A DNA stretch of 64,000 nucleotides from Hydnum rufescens UP504 (taxonomy: Eukaryota > Basidiomycota > Agaricomycetes > Cantharellales > Hydnaceae): assembly GCA_014904985.1 (NCBI GenBank), contig MU128983.1:133648-197647 (forward strand). The letters are read 5' to 3'. Positions 1-11,486 of the stretch are shown here, in pieces. A program made the translations under genes and the position numbers. Each line of letters begins with the position of its first letter. Within the stretch, counting starts at the first letter, position 1. The notes beneath the pieces were generated by a model. The model was not told the origin of the DNA. It worked only from the letters and a program-made list of their open reading frames with translations, and did no database searches.

Positions 1-832
1 GGCTTCTCCATTGGTTCCATTTGTGAGACGATTGGAGGTGAACTACATGCTCAGGAGTGAGATGAGTGGTGATCTCCTCATCACCTCTGTACTCCTCCTG
101 CCTCTTCGTTGCCAAATCCCCACCAAAGCATACAATATTGTGCTCGATCGAAAGCTGTGATTTAGGGCTTTCCAACGGTACCATTGGCGAGCTGATCCGT
201 GGCGAATTGCACCTTCAGGAGCTCCCAACGCACTTTGGAGCTGATATTTCATTCCTACCCTCACTTTGTCATGTAATCTACATGCCTCTCCTCATATATG
301 GGCTTGGAAGAAAGGCCTTTATCGTGGCATTCCAATGCCAGTACATTCAGGACGATCTGATAACAACTCAAGGTGCAGGAGCATTTCTAGTGTTGGGGCT
401 TTAAGGCATTCATCTGCCTTGTCATTCACACACTGTTTGATGGAAGCAGTGTACTATGGGGGGCTACTGGGCTTGATAGAAATCCCTCAGTTTGGGATCT
501 CTTCCAATATGATCTTCAGGGGGATTGGATGGGTTTCATGACTTCAGGCCTCAAGTGTCCTTGCCCTTGCTTCTCCTCAACTTGTGGTTTCTGCCCTCCC
601 CCTCACCTAGGGAAGCCTTGTAGATATTAGCTAGTTGATTTGTCCAAGTCCTCATTTGGGCAAATTTCAGTCAGGTCTCGCCTGAAGAGTTGAGGAAGAG
701 ACTTCAATAGAGCATACTGAAATGCCTGAAACTGCCTGAAAAATGCCCGAAATAGCCCAGAATGGCTGTGAGCTAGTGAATTGAAATGAATGATTTTTGA
801 CTGAATTCGGCCAAAGGCCCTAGGAGACCTAT

Positions 833-866
833 TAGGTACCATTCTCTTCCCCAAAAGTGGTACCTA
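833..866. repeat. short inverted repeat
   Basis: The 9-bp arms TAGGTACCA (833-841) and TGGTACCTA (858-866) are perfect reverse complements around a 16-nt spacer. The core resembles the arm of the longer hairpin at 1518-1566, suggesting both belong to one repeat family. Confidence 0.7.
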
Positions 867-1270
867 TCTTAGGTCCCCTATATGACTGACCAGCCTGAGC
901 CAGTGCCTAGCTTCATTTGTGGTCCTCCCATTTGAAGCCAGTGCTTAGAACGGTTGGAGTATCCTTTCTCTTCTATTCACAGATACGCCAAATCCACCTT
1001 GTCTAACGATGACAAATACTGTGGTCCCTCAAAGTTGAGGACCACATTATTACAAAAGCCCCCTCTTTGTACCTGATTCCATTGAAGGAACAGCTTGGAA
1101 AGATATAGCTGTGATAAAGCCTCTCAATCCTCTGCTCTTAAATAGTGTGGCCTTTTGGGAACATGATCCAGGGCATAGGGTTGATTTTGAATCACTTGAA
1201 AGATACTGTAACACTGTAATGAGCATCTGAGATTTTGGTAGTGGCATGCCATTCAGGATTAATTTTGGTT

Positions 1271-1330
1271 ATGATGCATCATTTTTGGTCATGACACATC
1301 ATTTTTGGGCCATAATGCATCATGACCAAA
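1271..1330. repeat. palindrome and inverted-repeat cluster
   Basis: ATGATGCATCAT (1271-1282) is a perfect palindrome. TTTGGTCATGA (1284-1294) and TCATGACCAAA (1320-1330) form a perfect 11-bp inverted repeat. Variants of the block 'catcatttttgg' recur between them, and the TGATGCATCA core returns near 1478. Confidence 0.7.
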
Positions 1331-1517
1331 CTTTGTTGATCACAGGAGCCTGAAAAATCATAATTTAGGCATGCCTCCTAGTGGTTTGGATAGGCAGAAG
1401 TGTCAAGAAATCTCAGGTGGCTATTCCCTGGCTTCCTGCTGTATGTGGCTAGAAATTAATGGTACCAAAAAGCAGTGATGCATCATTAATAATGTATGAC
1501 ATGACATCTCTATTTTG

Positions 1518-1566
1518 ACCACCTTAGGTACTGTGTACCATCTGCACACACCCTACCTAAGGTGGT
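1518..1566. repeat. 13-bp perfect inverted repeat (hairpin)
   Basis: ACCACCTTAGGTA (1518-1530) and TACCTAAGGTGGT (1554-1566) are exact reverse complements with a 23-nt loop. The setting is intergenic, so it could be part of a small non-autonomous element. Confidence 0.75.
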
Positions 1567-2499
1567 TCAGAAAGTGGTTGGCCTGATGTGTCCACTTCAT
1601 CCTCCAAAGTTGCTTCCACTCCCTTGCCCTTGCCATAGGGGACCTTGAAGGGTACATGAAGTTGTTTTCTTCAAGTGGACTTCAAAGTTGGCAAGGTGTG
1701 TGTAGGGTTGCAGATGTTCATTTCAGGAAGCAAACATTTATGAACAATGTCCCAAACCAACATATTTCAAGGTAAAAATTGCTGAAGTGAGTTCAGCATC
1801 TTATTTCCTATTAGGAAGCCTACTATCTCTGAGGTGGAGAAGCTCATACCTCCTCAGGTTCAGGGAAGGTTCAAAAATGGTTGCATCCTGAACTGAACAT
1901 TGGCAGCCCTAGGTGTGTGCATCAGTAGCTGGGTGGATTGATGGCAACACTTGATCCTTGGGATTGTTAAGGGTCATTCATAGTATGAGGAGTTGATTAT
2001 GTAATTGAGTTGAGTATGAAAGAGAATTCCTTAAGATGATTGACAAGGAGTCACAGCATGAGGATTACATAAGGTCACAAAAGATGAGTACATGAGAGGA
2101 GTGAGGCAGAAGACTAATTCTCAATGAAGCTTAACATGAAAGAGAAGTTCACAAGAGATGAAAGGCTAGTCATGAGAGTGAGAGTTCAATTGAAGACAAT
2201 ATATTCTCAATCTTCTAAGGAGTGAGGTACAGAAGGTAGCTACTTATATACTGAGAGATCAAGGAGGGATTGGTAAGGTAGTTCTTAAGAAAGGGAGGAT
2301 GAATAAAGGATGGGAGATGTAAGTGGGAAGGAGTGGATTAATAAGGAGGATTGGGAGTTGTAAGTGATGGGCAGCAATGTCACATGATTGTGGGATAGCC
2401 ACAGTTAATCTCACAAGGTTGCAAGTACAACTCATAACAGGGATGATGAATGGGTGGCACAGACACCAGTGCAGAAGGGCAAGTGCTGGTGAGGTAATA

Positions 2500-2712
2500 A
2501 GCAGACAAATGAGAAGGCAGGGAGAGAAAAGCCAGTTGGGGAGGCAAGTAGTGCACCAATGAGAGAAAGTGGCCATATTTTTCATTTCCTTTACAGCACA
2601 AAAACACATCAGGGAGAGAAAGCTGAATAGAGACACAATAAGTGGACCAATGAGAATGCGGCAAGAGAGAGCCGGACAGAGAGGCAAGTAGCAGACCAAT
2701 GAGAGGGAGAGG
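2500..2712. repeat. imperfect tandem repeat, about three units
   Basis: Blocks containing 'ggagagaaa', 'gaggcaagtag' and 'accaatgagag' recur at about 2515-2575, 2612-2650 and 2652-2712. The related phrases 'catttcctttacag' (about 2584) and 'catttcccttacag' (about 2723) flank two of them. Units have diverged and vary in length. Confidence 0.6.
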
Positions 2713-2749
2713 ACAAACATTCATTTCCCTTACAGTTATTATATATTTA

Positions 2750-3410
2750 GGTACTTCAAGTGTATTCAGAGCATAACCTGGAGCAATAATACCATCCGAC
2801 ACTTCGTGAGAAATAATCCGGGCAGTAGCAAGGTCGTATGGCCGAGCAAGTACGATGAAGTCACCGAAAGATGACATTCAGTCGGCCCTTGGAGCCATGG
2901 GCAAGAATGTGAGTAATGTGAGTAACCTGTTCACCAAAAATTGAACACATAGATCACGAACCCCTGGCATGCAGGTAAGCCGACGCCAAAGGCGTCAACT
3001 TCTCTTTGAGACCATCGCCACCGTAGACTTTTTTTCGACGTCATTGAGCTCGAGACCTACCGCTGCGTCAGCCGGTGAAACGTGCTTGAATGACGCCCCG
3101 GCAGCGAGTGGAAGTGTGCCTCGCCGAGGTCCTTGACGAGGGGCATATGAACTGAGGGCTTCCAGCAAGTTGATATACCCAGGCGATCCGGCCAGAACTA
3201 GACAAGGGAAGTTTGTGTGAACATCAAATAATGACCCATGGTATTCCCTATACCTCTGAAAGGAAGCTCGCTATATTTCACGAAAGCTTGAGCGGGCTTT
3301 TGATGCGGATTGGCGCCATATCCGAGCATCAATTGTTGGATGGGGTCGGCGAGGTATTCAGATCCATCAGAGGCATGTAGAAATAATTGCTGGCATGGCG
3401 GCAGACTCAA
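2750..3410 (-). pseudogene. ADE16/17 (ATIC) middle fragment, broken
   Basis: Minus-strand translation gives pieces recognisable as the bifunctional AICAR transformylase/IMP cyclohydrolase of purine synthesis: LGYGANPHQKPAQAFV, then [51 protein letters not shown] and [14 protein letters not shown] with [12 protein letters not shown]. Order is as in the family, but at least two frame changes fall around 3115-3160 and 3000-3050, and an in-frame TGA replaces the expected Arg codon just before MSSFGDF. The N-terminal cyclohydrolase part and the C-terminal end are missing; homology stops near 2750 at the repeat region. The real enzyme is presumably encoded elsewhere. Exact limits are uncertain. Confidence 0.8.
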
Positions 3411-3742
3411 GTTTCAGAGATAATCCCCTACATCACCCTTACTCTCCAACCAGGCTTGGGGAAATTCTGTGTTTTGACCTCACTGCCAGGTTGCTTTGTG
3501 GATGATTCTGCGCATCGGGGCAGACTATACAGACCATGAAAATAGGATAAGAAAGCCATGCATGGCGTATCTGGCCCACAGCATAGTCAACACCAGCGAT
3601 CCGTATGCTTGCCGATGCTTCGCTGTTGATGTCGATGCTGGTGGGTGAACTCAATGCGAATTTTGATGCCGATGCGCGCATCGGATGCGCATTTCTACTG
3701 TCCCAGTAACTTCCGACGCGCGTTGGCTTCACTGGTTTCAAC

Positions 3743-4873
3743 ATGAACAAAACTGAGGGCATACTCGATGTGTTTTCCCCGAATATTGAAGGATATCCCT
3801 TCTACTATACCTCTCGCCCCGCCGTATTCTCTTTTCTATCTGACAGACAACTGTCTCTTGCTGCGCCCTTCCTTGCATATGTAATTCCTCTCCCCCTGAT
3901 CTTGGCATTGTCGTGCCTGCTGACAAAAACAACTTGAAATAGTGGTTTCTTTCGCTCTTTTTCCACCTTCTTGATCTTGGTCGGTGGCCTTGGATTGAGA
4001 AATTCCGTATCCAAGAACCCGACGAAGTAGTCTCTCGTAACAAGGCGACTGTTGGACAGGTAGTCCGCTCTGTCCTCCTCCAGCAGATACTCCAGACCGT
4101 CGGGGGATTATGGTGGTTGAACTCGTTGGAAACCGAAGGCGACTACATTGTCGATCACAATCAGGCGATGAAGAACTTGTATCGCGTCGTTTTCAGAGCG
4201 CTGGAAATTTTCATTGGCTGGGAGACTACCCGAGATACCCTGGATGTTTGCGGGCCAGCTTTGGTGTCCATATTGTACTGGTGGTTTATTCCAATCATTC
4301 AGCTCCTCTTCGCATTGTATGTTCTCTTGCCTGCTCCTCGGTAATGAATGTGCATTTGACTTGCTTTCTGTTCTCAAGGCTTTTCATGGATACCTGGCAA
4401 TACTTTATCCATCGATTTTTCCACACAAATCAATACCTTTATCGCACCATCCATTCGGTGCACCACCGCCTTTACGTGCCGTACGCTTTCGGTGCACTAT
4501 ATAATCATTGGCTCGAAGGACTCCTGCTCGATACACTTGGCGCAGCTGTGGCCCATTCTTTAGCCTCGATGTCCATGCGTCAGGCTATCTTGCTCTTCAC
4601 CATCGCTACACTAAAGACGGTGGATGATCATTGTGGCTACTCCCTTCCGTTTGACCCTTTCCAAATTCTTTTCCCTAACAAAGCAGCGTATCACGACATT
4701 CACCATCGGGTGCGTTTCTCCCTTTTCCCTCTACGCCGAACGCCGACTGAGCTGGCCTTGTTCAGATCTGGGGCATCAAATATAATTTTAGTCAACCCTT
4801 TTTCATCCATTGGGATGTAATATTGAACACTCGATATCGGGGAGCGCCGCCAACCAAGACGAAGCACGCATGA
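3743..4873 (+). CDS. SUR2: sphinganine C4-monooxygenase (Sur2-like)
   Basis: ER membrane di-iron hydroxylase of the fatty acid hydroxylase superfamily, which converts dihydrosphingosine to phytosphingosine. Exons read 3743-3880, 3943-4316, 4379-4710 and 4766-4873, all with GT-AG introns. The N-terminus carries the Sur2-type PFYYTSRPAVF stretch. Histidine boxes are present: HRFFH (about 4418-4432), HSVHH (about 4453-4467) and HDIHH (about 4693-4707), followed after the last intron by GIKYNFSQPFF. The protein ends KTKHA, which fits a KxKxx ER-retrieval signal. Length is normal for the family and no break of frame is seen. The gene lies downstream of the ATIC fragment with no functional link. 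Confidence 0.92.
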
Positions 4874-5870
4874 GGCTCTGTGCTATTCATTCTTTTGTGT
4901 CACAACGGAGACAGCGGAAACAATGGACATCTGTCCTATTGGTTATGAATCTTGTTTTGATGTACTCTTCACACTCGATAATGTTAAGGGACCCTCCACT
5001 TCTTAATGCTCAAGAGCTCGCATGGACTAAGACTTAATTATGCACAAATTCTATTCACGCCACAAGTGTGTCTAGCGGTAGCGACATGTATCGCTAGACT
5101 CCGAACAAATCTACAAATATCATAACAACGCCGAGACCTTCCACATGCATGTCGATGTGTTGCGGTCTATTGAGACAATTTTTCACGCGTCGTACAATGG
5201 TTGAAAGCTGAAAGTCGGGTAAGCTCTGAAGATTTTGAGCTGTATAAGACTGAACAGGAAAGAAACTAAGTGGAGAGTGCTCCCAGGCACTTCGGGGAGC
5301 GTTTATTTTTGACGAATTGATGTCCTCACCTGCTGTTTTCATCATTATTGTCGAACGACTGTCCGTTCGCACCAGAGCCACTAGGCGTGGACAACGAAGT
5401 CATGAATGACGAATGCCTGGGGGATAGAGTGCGGGATACCAGTGAGAAAGAAGAAGCGATAGGAATATGAGAGCAGGGTGCGCGAACATTGCACGATTGT
5501 CGTTCAAGTGCAGTAGAATGGATGGGGGTGACAAGAATGCGAGGAATTGATATTGGTACCTAAAGGGATACAAAGAATGATTCAACGCACAAAGGATTCC
5601 ACGGAACTATATGACGCTCTGCATTATAGTTAGTGTAGTGTCCAATTTACAAGAAAGAAGATATCACCCCATGTGTCGTGTATCATGCACATTCGGAGAA
5701 AGTAGCCGGAATAAGGGGATATCACAATAGCTATCTTTGTTGATCTCGGTGACAACCACGTTATCCTCATGCAGTACGCAGTACGAGCAGCCGATAGCAA
5801 ACCCCGCGACACCCGACTTCAGAATCGGGGATTGGTGTTTGTCGCCACTACCGATTAATATCTAGCCCTA
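4874..5870. other. intergenic, no gene seen
   Basis: Small open frames occur on both strands but none has recognisable protein features or a supported exon structure. The stretch holds the 3' ends of the convergent SUR2 and DUF1640 genes. Confidence 0.5.
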
Positions 5871-6675
5871 TTACACGCGAAATCTCAAATACGCCATAAG
5901 CAACGCCGCACTTCCCGTAGCTAATGGTGTCTCAGTATTAAAGCAACTAGATCTCCGATACCGTACTCACCAACGGTGACTAGATATTGCAACGTGCTTT
6001 GCTGAAAGAGTTCGCTTCTCAGATTCACACAGGTGTGGCTAGCTCTGGAGAGTATCACGTGCCTTTGCTGTTTCTATCGCTGTCCGCAAGCCAGCGATTT
6101 CGCTCTCAATCCGGGTGTCTACTTCGCGAATCTTCAACTCTTGAACGCTTGTTTCATCTCGTATCCGACCTTTATGCCGTCCAATTAGATAATTGATACA
6201 TGGGTAAGAACCCTCTCACCTTTCTCTAAATTAAGATCAAGACGAACACCTGCCTGCGTCCGCGTGATTTCTTCGCGCAACCGCTGCTTCAGCTTATCCA
6301 CTTCCGCCATGAGTCTGTCATTTTCTGCCTTCATAAGAGCGAGATCATTCTTCTCAACGAGCTGCATCTCAGATTTGAGCTGGGCAAAGTCCACTTTCTG
6401 CGTATAGTGAAACTAGGGAAAAAGTCAATTATTGTGCAACCAATAAGAGTTTCTGAACATGCCTTTTCTTGTTGAGCCTTGGTGACCATGTTCTGAGTGA
6501 GATTGCGAATACTCTCGTCGATCACATCGGACATTGAAGCCATGATACCTTCCGATTGAGCACGAGTAAGGCCCTCTCGTTCAAGGCGTTGCACAAAGTG
6601 ATGTGTATCGAAGTGGAAATCATAGGCACGGGCTGAGAAGTGCACTGGGCGCGAGATAATCGCACGACGATACAT
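5871..6675 (-). CDS. DUF1640/CCDC90 mitochondrial coiled-coil protein
   Basis: Member of the Fmp32/MCUR1-like family (DUF1640), inner-mitochondrial-membrane proteins with a long coiled coil and one C-terminal membrane helix. Exons on the minus strand: 6675-6463, 6412-6220, 6169-6063, 6001-5971, 5920-5871. The start MYRRAIISRPVHFSARAY is basic and hydroxylated, like a targeting peptide. FDTHHFVQRLEREGLT follows, then the coiled coil with QKVDFAQLKSEMQLVEK and EEITRTQAGVRLDLNLEKG, then RIRDETSVQELKI, and a terminal TGSAALLMAYLRFRV helix. Introns 1 and 3 appear to use GC donors (AAG|GCATGT, AAG|GCACGT); GT alternatives break the conserved frame. It is divergent from MAK16 with 54 bp between start codons. 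Confidence 0.87.
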
Positions 6676-6729
6676 ATCGGCGCCAGCGGCTAACTCCGCA
6701 GTTTACTTCCGGGGCCCAGCTGAGCTCAA
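6676..6729. promoter_or_regulatory. 54-bp shared divergent promoter, DUF1640/MAK16
   Basis: This is the whole space between the ATG of the minus-strand DUF1640 gene (6675) and that of plus-strand MAK16 (6730). Both starts are supported by conserved N-termini, so 5' leaders or core promoters must overlap the neighbouring gene. No TATA-like box is apparent. Confidence 0.6.
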
Positions 6730-8079
6730 ATGCAATCCGACGACGTTATCTGGCAAATAATTGACAAAGGTCATTGCTCGTATAAAGTAAAGTGAGGCTA
6801 GGGCTTCTTTTTTTGAAAATTATCCCGCTTGCTCACGGCTGCGCTGTTATAGGACTACAACCCAGTGCGCATTTTTTTGACTGGCCTTCCGTTTTCGCGC
6901 CTTACGCTGTATCGTCAGGGCATTCTGCCGCAATGAGTACAACGTTTCGGGTCTTTGTAATCGAATGTCTTGCCCGCTCGCCAACTCTCGCTACGCCACG
7001 GTGCGGGAGGTCGAAGGTATGGATCTGTTTTAACCGCTCACATTTTCGCTAACCCAGCACGCAGGTGTTGTTTTTCTCTACACCAAGACCATAGAACGTG
7101 CGCACACTCCTTCAAAGATGTGGGAACGAGTCAAATTGTCTAATAACTACACCAAGGCACTGGAACAGGTATGAAAGTAATGAATATTCCTTCTTACTCG
7201 TTTGACATGCTCAATTATAGATTGACAGCGAGTTAACATACTGGCCTGACTTTATGATCCACAAATGCAAGCAGCGTCTAACCAAAATTACCCAGTACTT
7301 AATCAAAATGCGGCGGTTAAAACTTAGCCACCAGTAGGCATTCAACTAGCGCTCGAAATTCTTCACATTCACTTCACTGTGTGATATTTTTGCAGGCCGA
7401 CTCTTCTAGGCGTGAAGAAGAAATTAGACCGGCGGGAGGCGACTAGGGAGGCCAAGGCCTTGGCAGCCGCGCATATAGAACGCAACATCGAAAAGGAATT
7501 AATCGAACGACTGAAGTCTAAAGCTTATGGCGACGCCCCTCTCAACGTAAACGAAAATGTCTGGCGTTCAGTTCTGGATGCAGGCCTTGATCGGGGAACA
7601 TCTGGTATCGATGTCGAGGACAATGAAACAGACGAGGACGAAGATCAAAGTGTCGACGCACAAGACGAGCTCGAATGGGATCAAGAGTTATCTGATGACT
7701 TGGAATATGTAAGCGGGGATAGCTCCGATGAAATAATTAGCGACGATGACGAGGTGTGTTGTCCCGACGGGGGGGTTCTCGCTCTGGACTCGACTGAAAC
7801 CTCTATATCTAGGTTGTGCTATGGACTGCAGATTCTTCTGTCCAATTGCGGGAAGATGACGAAGCGGGGGGAGACAAGGATTCGGCGGCCGCAACTTCTG
7901 TGAAGCGTAAAGCGAAGCCGAATGCGAAACGACTCGATCCCCCGAAAAAGGCAAGGCGAGGTGAGAGTCTCCCCACTCAAGTCGAAGAAATTGGCCTCCT
8001 GAATCTTGTCATAGGGACACATGTCGAGGTTGAGTATGAAGAGGAGATTACGGCCAAGAAAGACCCAAATTTGTGGTGA
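6730..8079 (+). CDS. MAK16: MAK16 ribosome biogenesis protein
   Basis: Nucleolar protein needed for 60S ribosomal subunit assembly. Seven exons: 6730-6791, 6853-6864, 6919-7016, 7065-7168, 7221-7333, 7396-7753, 7813-8079. The start [20 protein letters not shown] is typical of the family. Further family blocks are [71 protein letters not shown] and [14 protein letters not shown]. The C-terminal half is acidic, followed by a basic stretch ([10 protein letters not shown]) and HVEVEYEEE. Exon 2 is a 12-nt microexon supplying the TTTQ link between the two zinc-binding-like Cys segments. All introns are GT-AG and no break is seen. Confidence 0.95.
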
Positions 8080-8477
8080 TATCAAAATGGAGAATATCCA
8101 CATCATAGCTTTTGTCGCTGATTTCAGTGAAAGCCTTATTTCGTCTTCATGTTAGGATTCCGGTACTCCAGAGACTGGAACCTGCTTCTAAGAGATTTTC
8201 CCTCCGTAGGAGCTCGGAACCATCCATCCACATCTTACCATATTGTACATGCGAACCCAGTTTCGGACACAGATAGTTAAAATCCCCGAGGTCGATACCC
8301 TCAGCCTCAATAGTTTTTACATAATTGTCTTGCCAGATCCTCGGGAACAGGAGCGGTTAGGGCTCGCCAATGCACTCGAATGAAAATAGCCCAGTGAAAA
8401 TCGTAAATCCAAGTCCACATAATTACAGTACATCCGCACAACTACCCTGATCTAACTTCAATCGCCTTCCCGATCAA

Positions 8478-11430
8478 TCAGATCTTATGGACACAAGTTG
8501 TCTGGTAAACAGGAGGTAAAAGGGAAGTAGAGAAAGAACACGTACGTCAATTTCTTTGCTTTGGAAGTGGAGGGTCCAACTGGAGATTATACGTCTTCGA
8601 TTGACCTCTTCTCCGCTGAGCCTAGAGCAAAATCTACTGAGCCCGGTTTAATCCTAACTAGCGAAAGGAGTGACTGACCCTGGGGTACCATATGACAAAG
8701 GGGCGAAGAAACAAAAGGAAATAACAAGGATGACGAGAACCGCAGCTGAGATCGCCAAACCCTTTATGCCGAAGTCGGTGTACATTCTCGGTCGAAGATG
8801 AGTGACTCCCCGGCGGGCAACCGATATTGGGTATTCAATCGATTCAGTGAGAACAAAGTTGAGGACAGACCCAGCAACTAATGTGGAGGCCAGATGCGCC
8901 GGAAGATAGTGATGCACGAATAATTGTCGACTCATTAAATAGAAAGGGAAATAGTGAAACGCCCAAGCGGATACGAAAAAACCTGTCGAGTTCAGGAGAC
9001 GGTTTCGAAGTTCTGGAATTATTCTGTGTCAGCGAATCTTATTCGTTGGAGATAGAGTAATCGAACACCTTCTGGATCGGTTTAATATTCCGGCGTCTTG
9101 CCATGAGATCAGCTCCTACTATGCCAACGAACACAGAGAGGCCCATGACGCATATCCACCACCCTAAGGGGTTCCCAATGAGATAGATTTGCTGTTTCTC
9201 CCCGTTTGAGGTCCAAAAACTGATGCCATTTAGCAAGAACGGCCAATTTATAGGATTGCTCGCATATGGATGCGAAGCCGTGAGGCCAGCATTATGCTGC
9301 AGCATCAATAACTGCAATTCCCCGAACTTTCGGAAGAACGACATGCTCTTTACTTGCTTCGGTTCCACGACACCAGTGCGATTCCGAAGGTCCTCACCAG
9401 CTACATGAAAGAATCCTATTTTAGCTGCTGAGGTATCCGAGAGCACATAGTGGACAAACATACTCTCATCTTCGACTATTTGATCCACATACCAGGTAGC
9501 AGATCGCTCCTGTGCATTTTTGTTACCATTGATCTCTTGTTGACCAAATGCCCACTCTGGTAGAGGTTCGGAGTGTGTCCATAGAGCTACTTTGGTGGGA
9601 ACATGTACAAGCGGAAGTGACCAGACTTGCTCTTCCATGCTTGTCCGTCGTGAGCGTCAGTGATCACAATTTGGAAGAGTGTGTCGTTGTACCGGCTATG
9701 ATCATCCCTGGGAAACGTGGTGAATTCTTGATTGGTAGGGGTTAGAGGAGACGCGACATCGTGCGTAAGGAGATTTGATTGGGTTACGACGTGGAGGAGT
9801 TGGACGATATCGTTATGGCGCACAACACGCCCGCGGCCCGTCTCTGGAAGAGCCTTAGTCGGAATTACCTGCCAATGATTATTTGTATCGTTGTGCGGAT
9901 AGCCAGTGACTTGCTGGCCTACAGTTTCCAAAAATATAAGCCAGATAAATTCCCCACGGTAATAGAGTCGCACCTTGACTACTAATACGCCCGTCGTCAT
10001 AGCGAAGAGGGTAGCGCTCCAGATGGGAATGAAGGAATACTTTTGACTCGCGATGTTTGATGGTGAGAGTGTCGTAATAGCGGATTTCTGTCAACACTGG
10101 ATGAGAATACGTGCCTACAAGGCCATTAGCCTGAGCGCACCTTGACTATTTAACAATAGCTCATTGCCATGAAGCGTTTCCTGGAAAGCAGGGCTCATAA
10201 AGCTATCGCCAGTGCCCGAATATTTAAGGATTTTGAAGTGAATCCAGAAGAATGACAAGTACACGATGAAAGGGAGGAGGATAAGGCCGAGAGCTCGCGC
10301 GAAAAAGTGGCGCCAAACTTGTTCCTGAAAGCCACATCTTACCCTGACGAATCGATGAATGCAATCCAAAGCTTGTGACGTACCATGCTTAAGCCTTTCT
10401 TATAATCCAATATATTCCAAAGGTCCACTAGTACAGCGGTGCCAATGGTGAGGAACGTGAATAATCCAACCATCTTGCAGCCCAGGGTACATGCGAGGAA
10501 GAATCCGGTGGAACACAACCACAGCCACCACTCAGTTGTGTACTCACTGTGGAGCTGGCATTAGCGAATGCCAAGGGACGTGAGTGAAGGACATTACGAG
10601 TAACGAAGTTTCCTGAAGCGTATGTACGCGTATAATGATAAAGCCATGAAAAAAACGAGTGCAGCATCCAAGAGAATAAGGCGGGTTTGCGTGATGTGGG
10701 CATTATCTGAACGTGAGAGCATGCTTCAGTATCATTCCCAAAGCAAGAGTGCCAGGGCAAACCAAAGACGATCAAGGAGGCCGAAAAAGCAGCAATTGCT
10801 ATAGGAAAACCAGTCTGCCTCATGATGCCATAAACAATGGGAACTGTAAGACTGCCAAGTATGGCAGGTAATGCACGCATGCCAACGTAGGGAACATGAT
10901 GTTGGGTATAACTGTCGCCGATTTTTTCGAAGTCAAATTTGCCATCAAAGCCCACGAACCATCCAGCAGCGCCTAACAGCATCTTGGCGAGTGGCGGATG
11001 AACATCGAAGTAGTACTCTCGAGTGATGTAATATGCTGCAAATTTCCCGAAATGAACCTCATCGAATCTACAGAGAGGGTTCAGGAACGAGGGTCACCGT
11101 AGGGAATGGGAGAATAACACGCACACAACCTGGTCGGGATGGTTCAGCTTGTAAAAGCGCAATAAAAATGCCACAAAAGTTAGGGCTATGCCGACTATAA
11201 GGGATATATTTTCGTCCTCGAAAGGATTCGGGACTGTCGGGTTAGACACGATCCTGTCGCGCTGTTTTAAACGCGATTGAGAAATATCCGGGGTGAGAGG
11301 GATTCAGGAAATACCCTTGGTATATCTGGATCTGAAAATACAGATATCCTGCTCTGGTCAGTGTCAGAAGAAGGGCGCCGGTTTGGATTGGCCGCTGCCT
11401 AAGCCCTCTAGATGAGGTGTGTGTCGCCAT
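8478..11430 (-). CDS. PMT4: protein O-mannosyltransferase, PMT4 group
   Basis: ER multi-pass enzyme that moves mannose from dolichyl-phosphate mannose to Ser/Thr of secretory proteins. Just after the first lumenal loop sit FDEVHFGKFAAYYITREYYF and DVHPPLAK (about 11070-10990), the acidic DE motif of the family, then GFDGKFDFEKIGD and VPYVGMRALPAILGSLTVP. MIR repeats follow: HRESKVFLHSHLERYPLRYD, QQVTGYPHNDTNNHWQV and VHVPTKVALWTH with WAFGQQEINGNKN, the last typical of the PMT4/POMT1 branch. C-terminal helices run from NRLLNSTGFFVSAWAFHYF to HHYLPAHLASTLVAG. The gene has many introns. The stop at 8478 follows a short last exon; a read-through end nearby is also possible. The first exon near 11430 is less certain. 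Confidence 0.88.
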
Positions 11431-11486
11431 GAGATTGGGATGCGGATGCGGGACAAAAACACCGGAGCTTTCCGAACCATATTCCT

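Larger units (their letters stand above)
1..2740. repeat. gene-poor, repeat-rich region, probable transposon relics
   Basis: No open frame here resembles a known protein. The stretch holds short inverted repeats (833-866, 1284-1330, 1518-1566), several copies of the palindrome TGATGCATCA, and an imperfect tandem repeat at about 2500-2712. The composition is more A/T-rich and lower in complexity than the gene-dense remainder. It ends against a broken ATIC gene fragment. This looks like decayed mobile-element DNA, but no transposase, reverse transcriptase or clear terminal repeat is visible, so the class is unassigned. Confidence 0.5.

Noticed and set aside
2259..2720. Hydrophobic minus-strand frame resembling a membrane protein
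   Set aside because: Runs through imperfect tandem repeats of purine-rich DNA; hydrophobicity follows from composition.
3439..3762. Minus-strand frame upstream of SUR2
   Set aside because: No recognisable motif, and it overlaps the expected SUR2 promoter and start.
9024..9066. Possible frame break in PMT4 before NRLLNSTGFF
   Set aside because: A 43-nt intron with a weak GT donor at 9066 and an AG at 9024 restores the conserved frame, so no break is needed.
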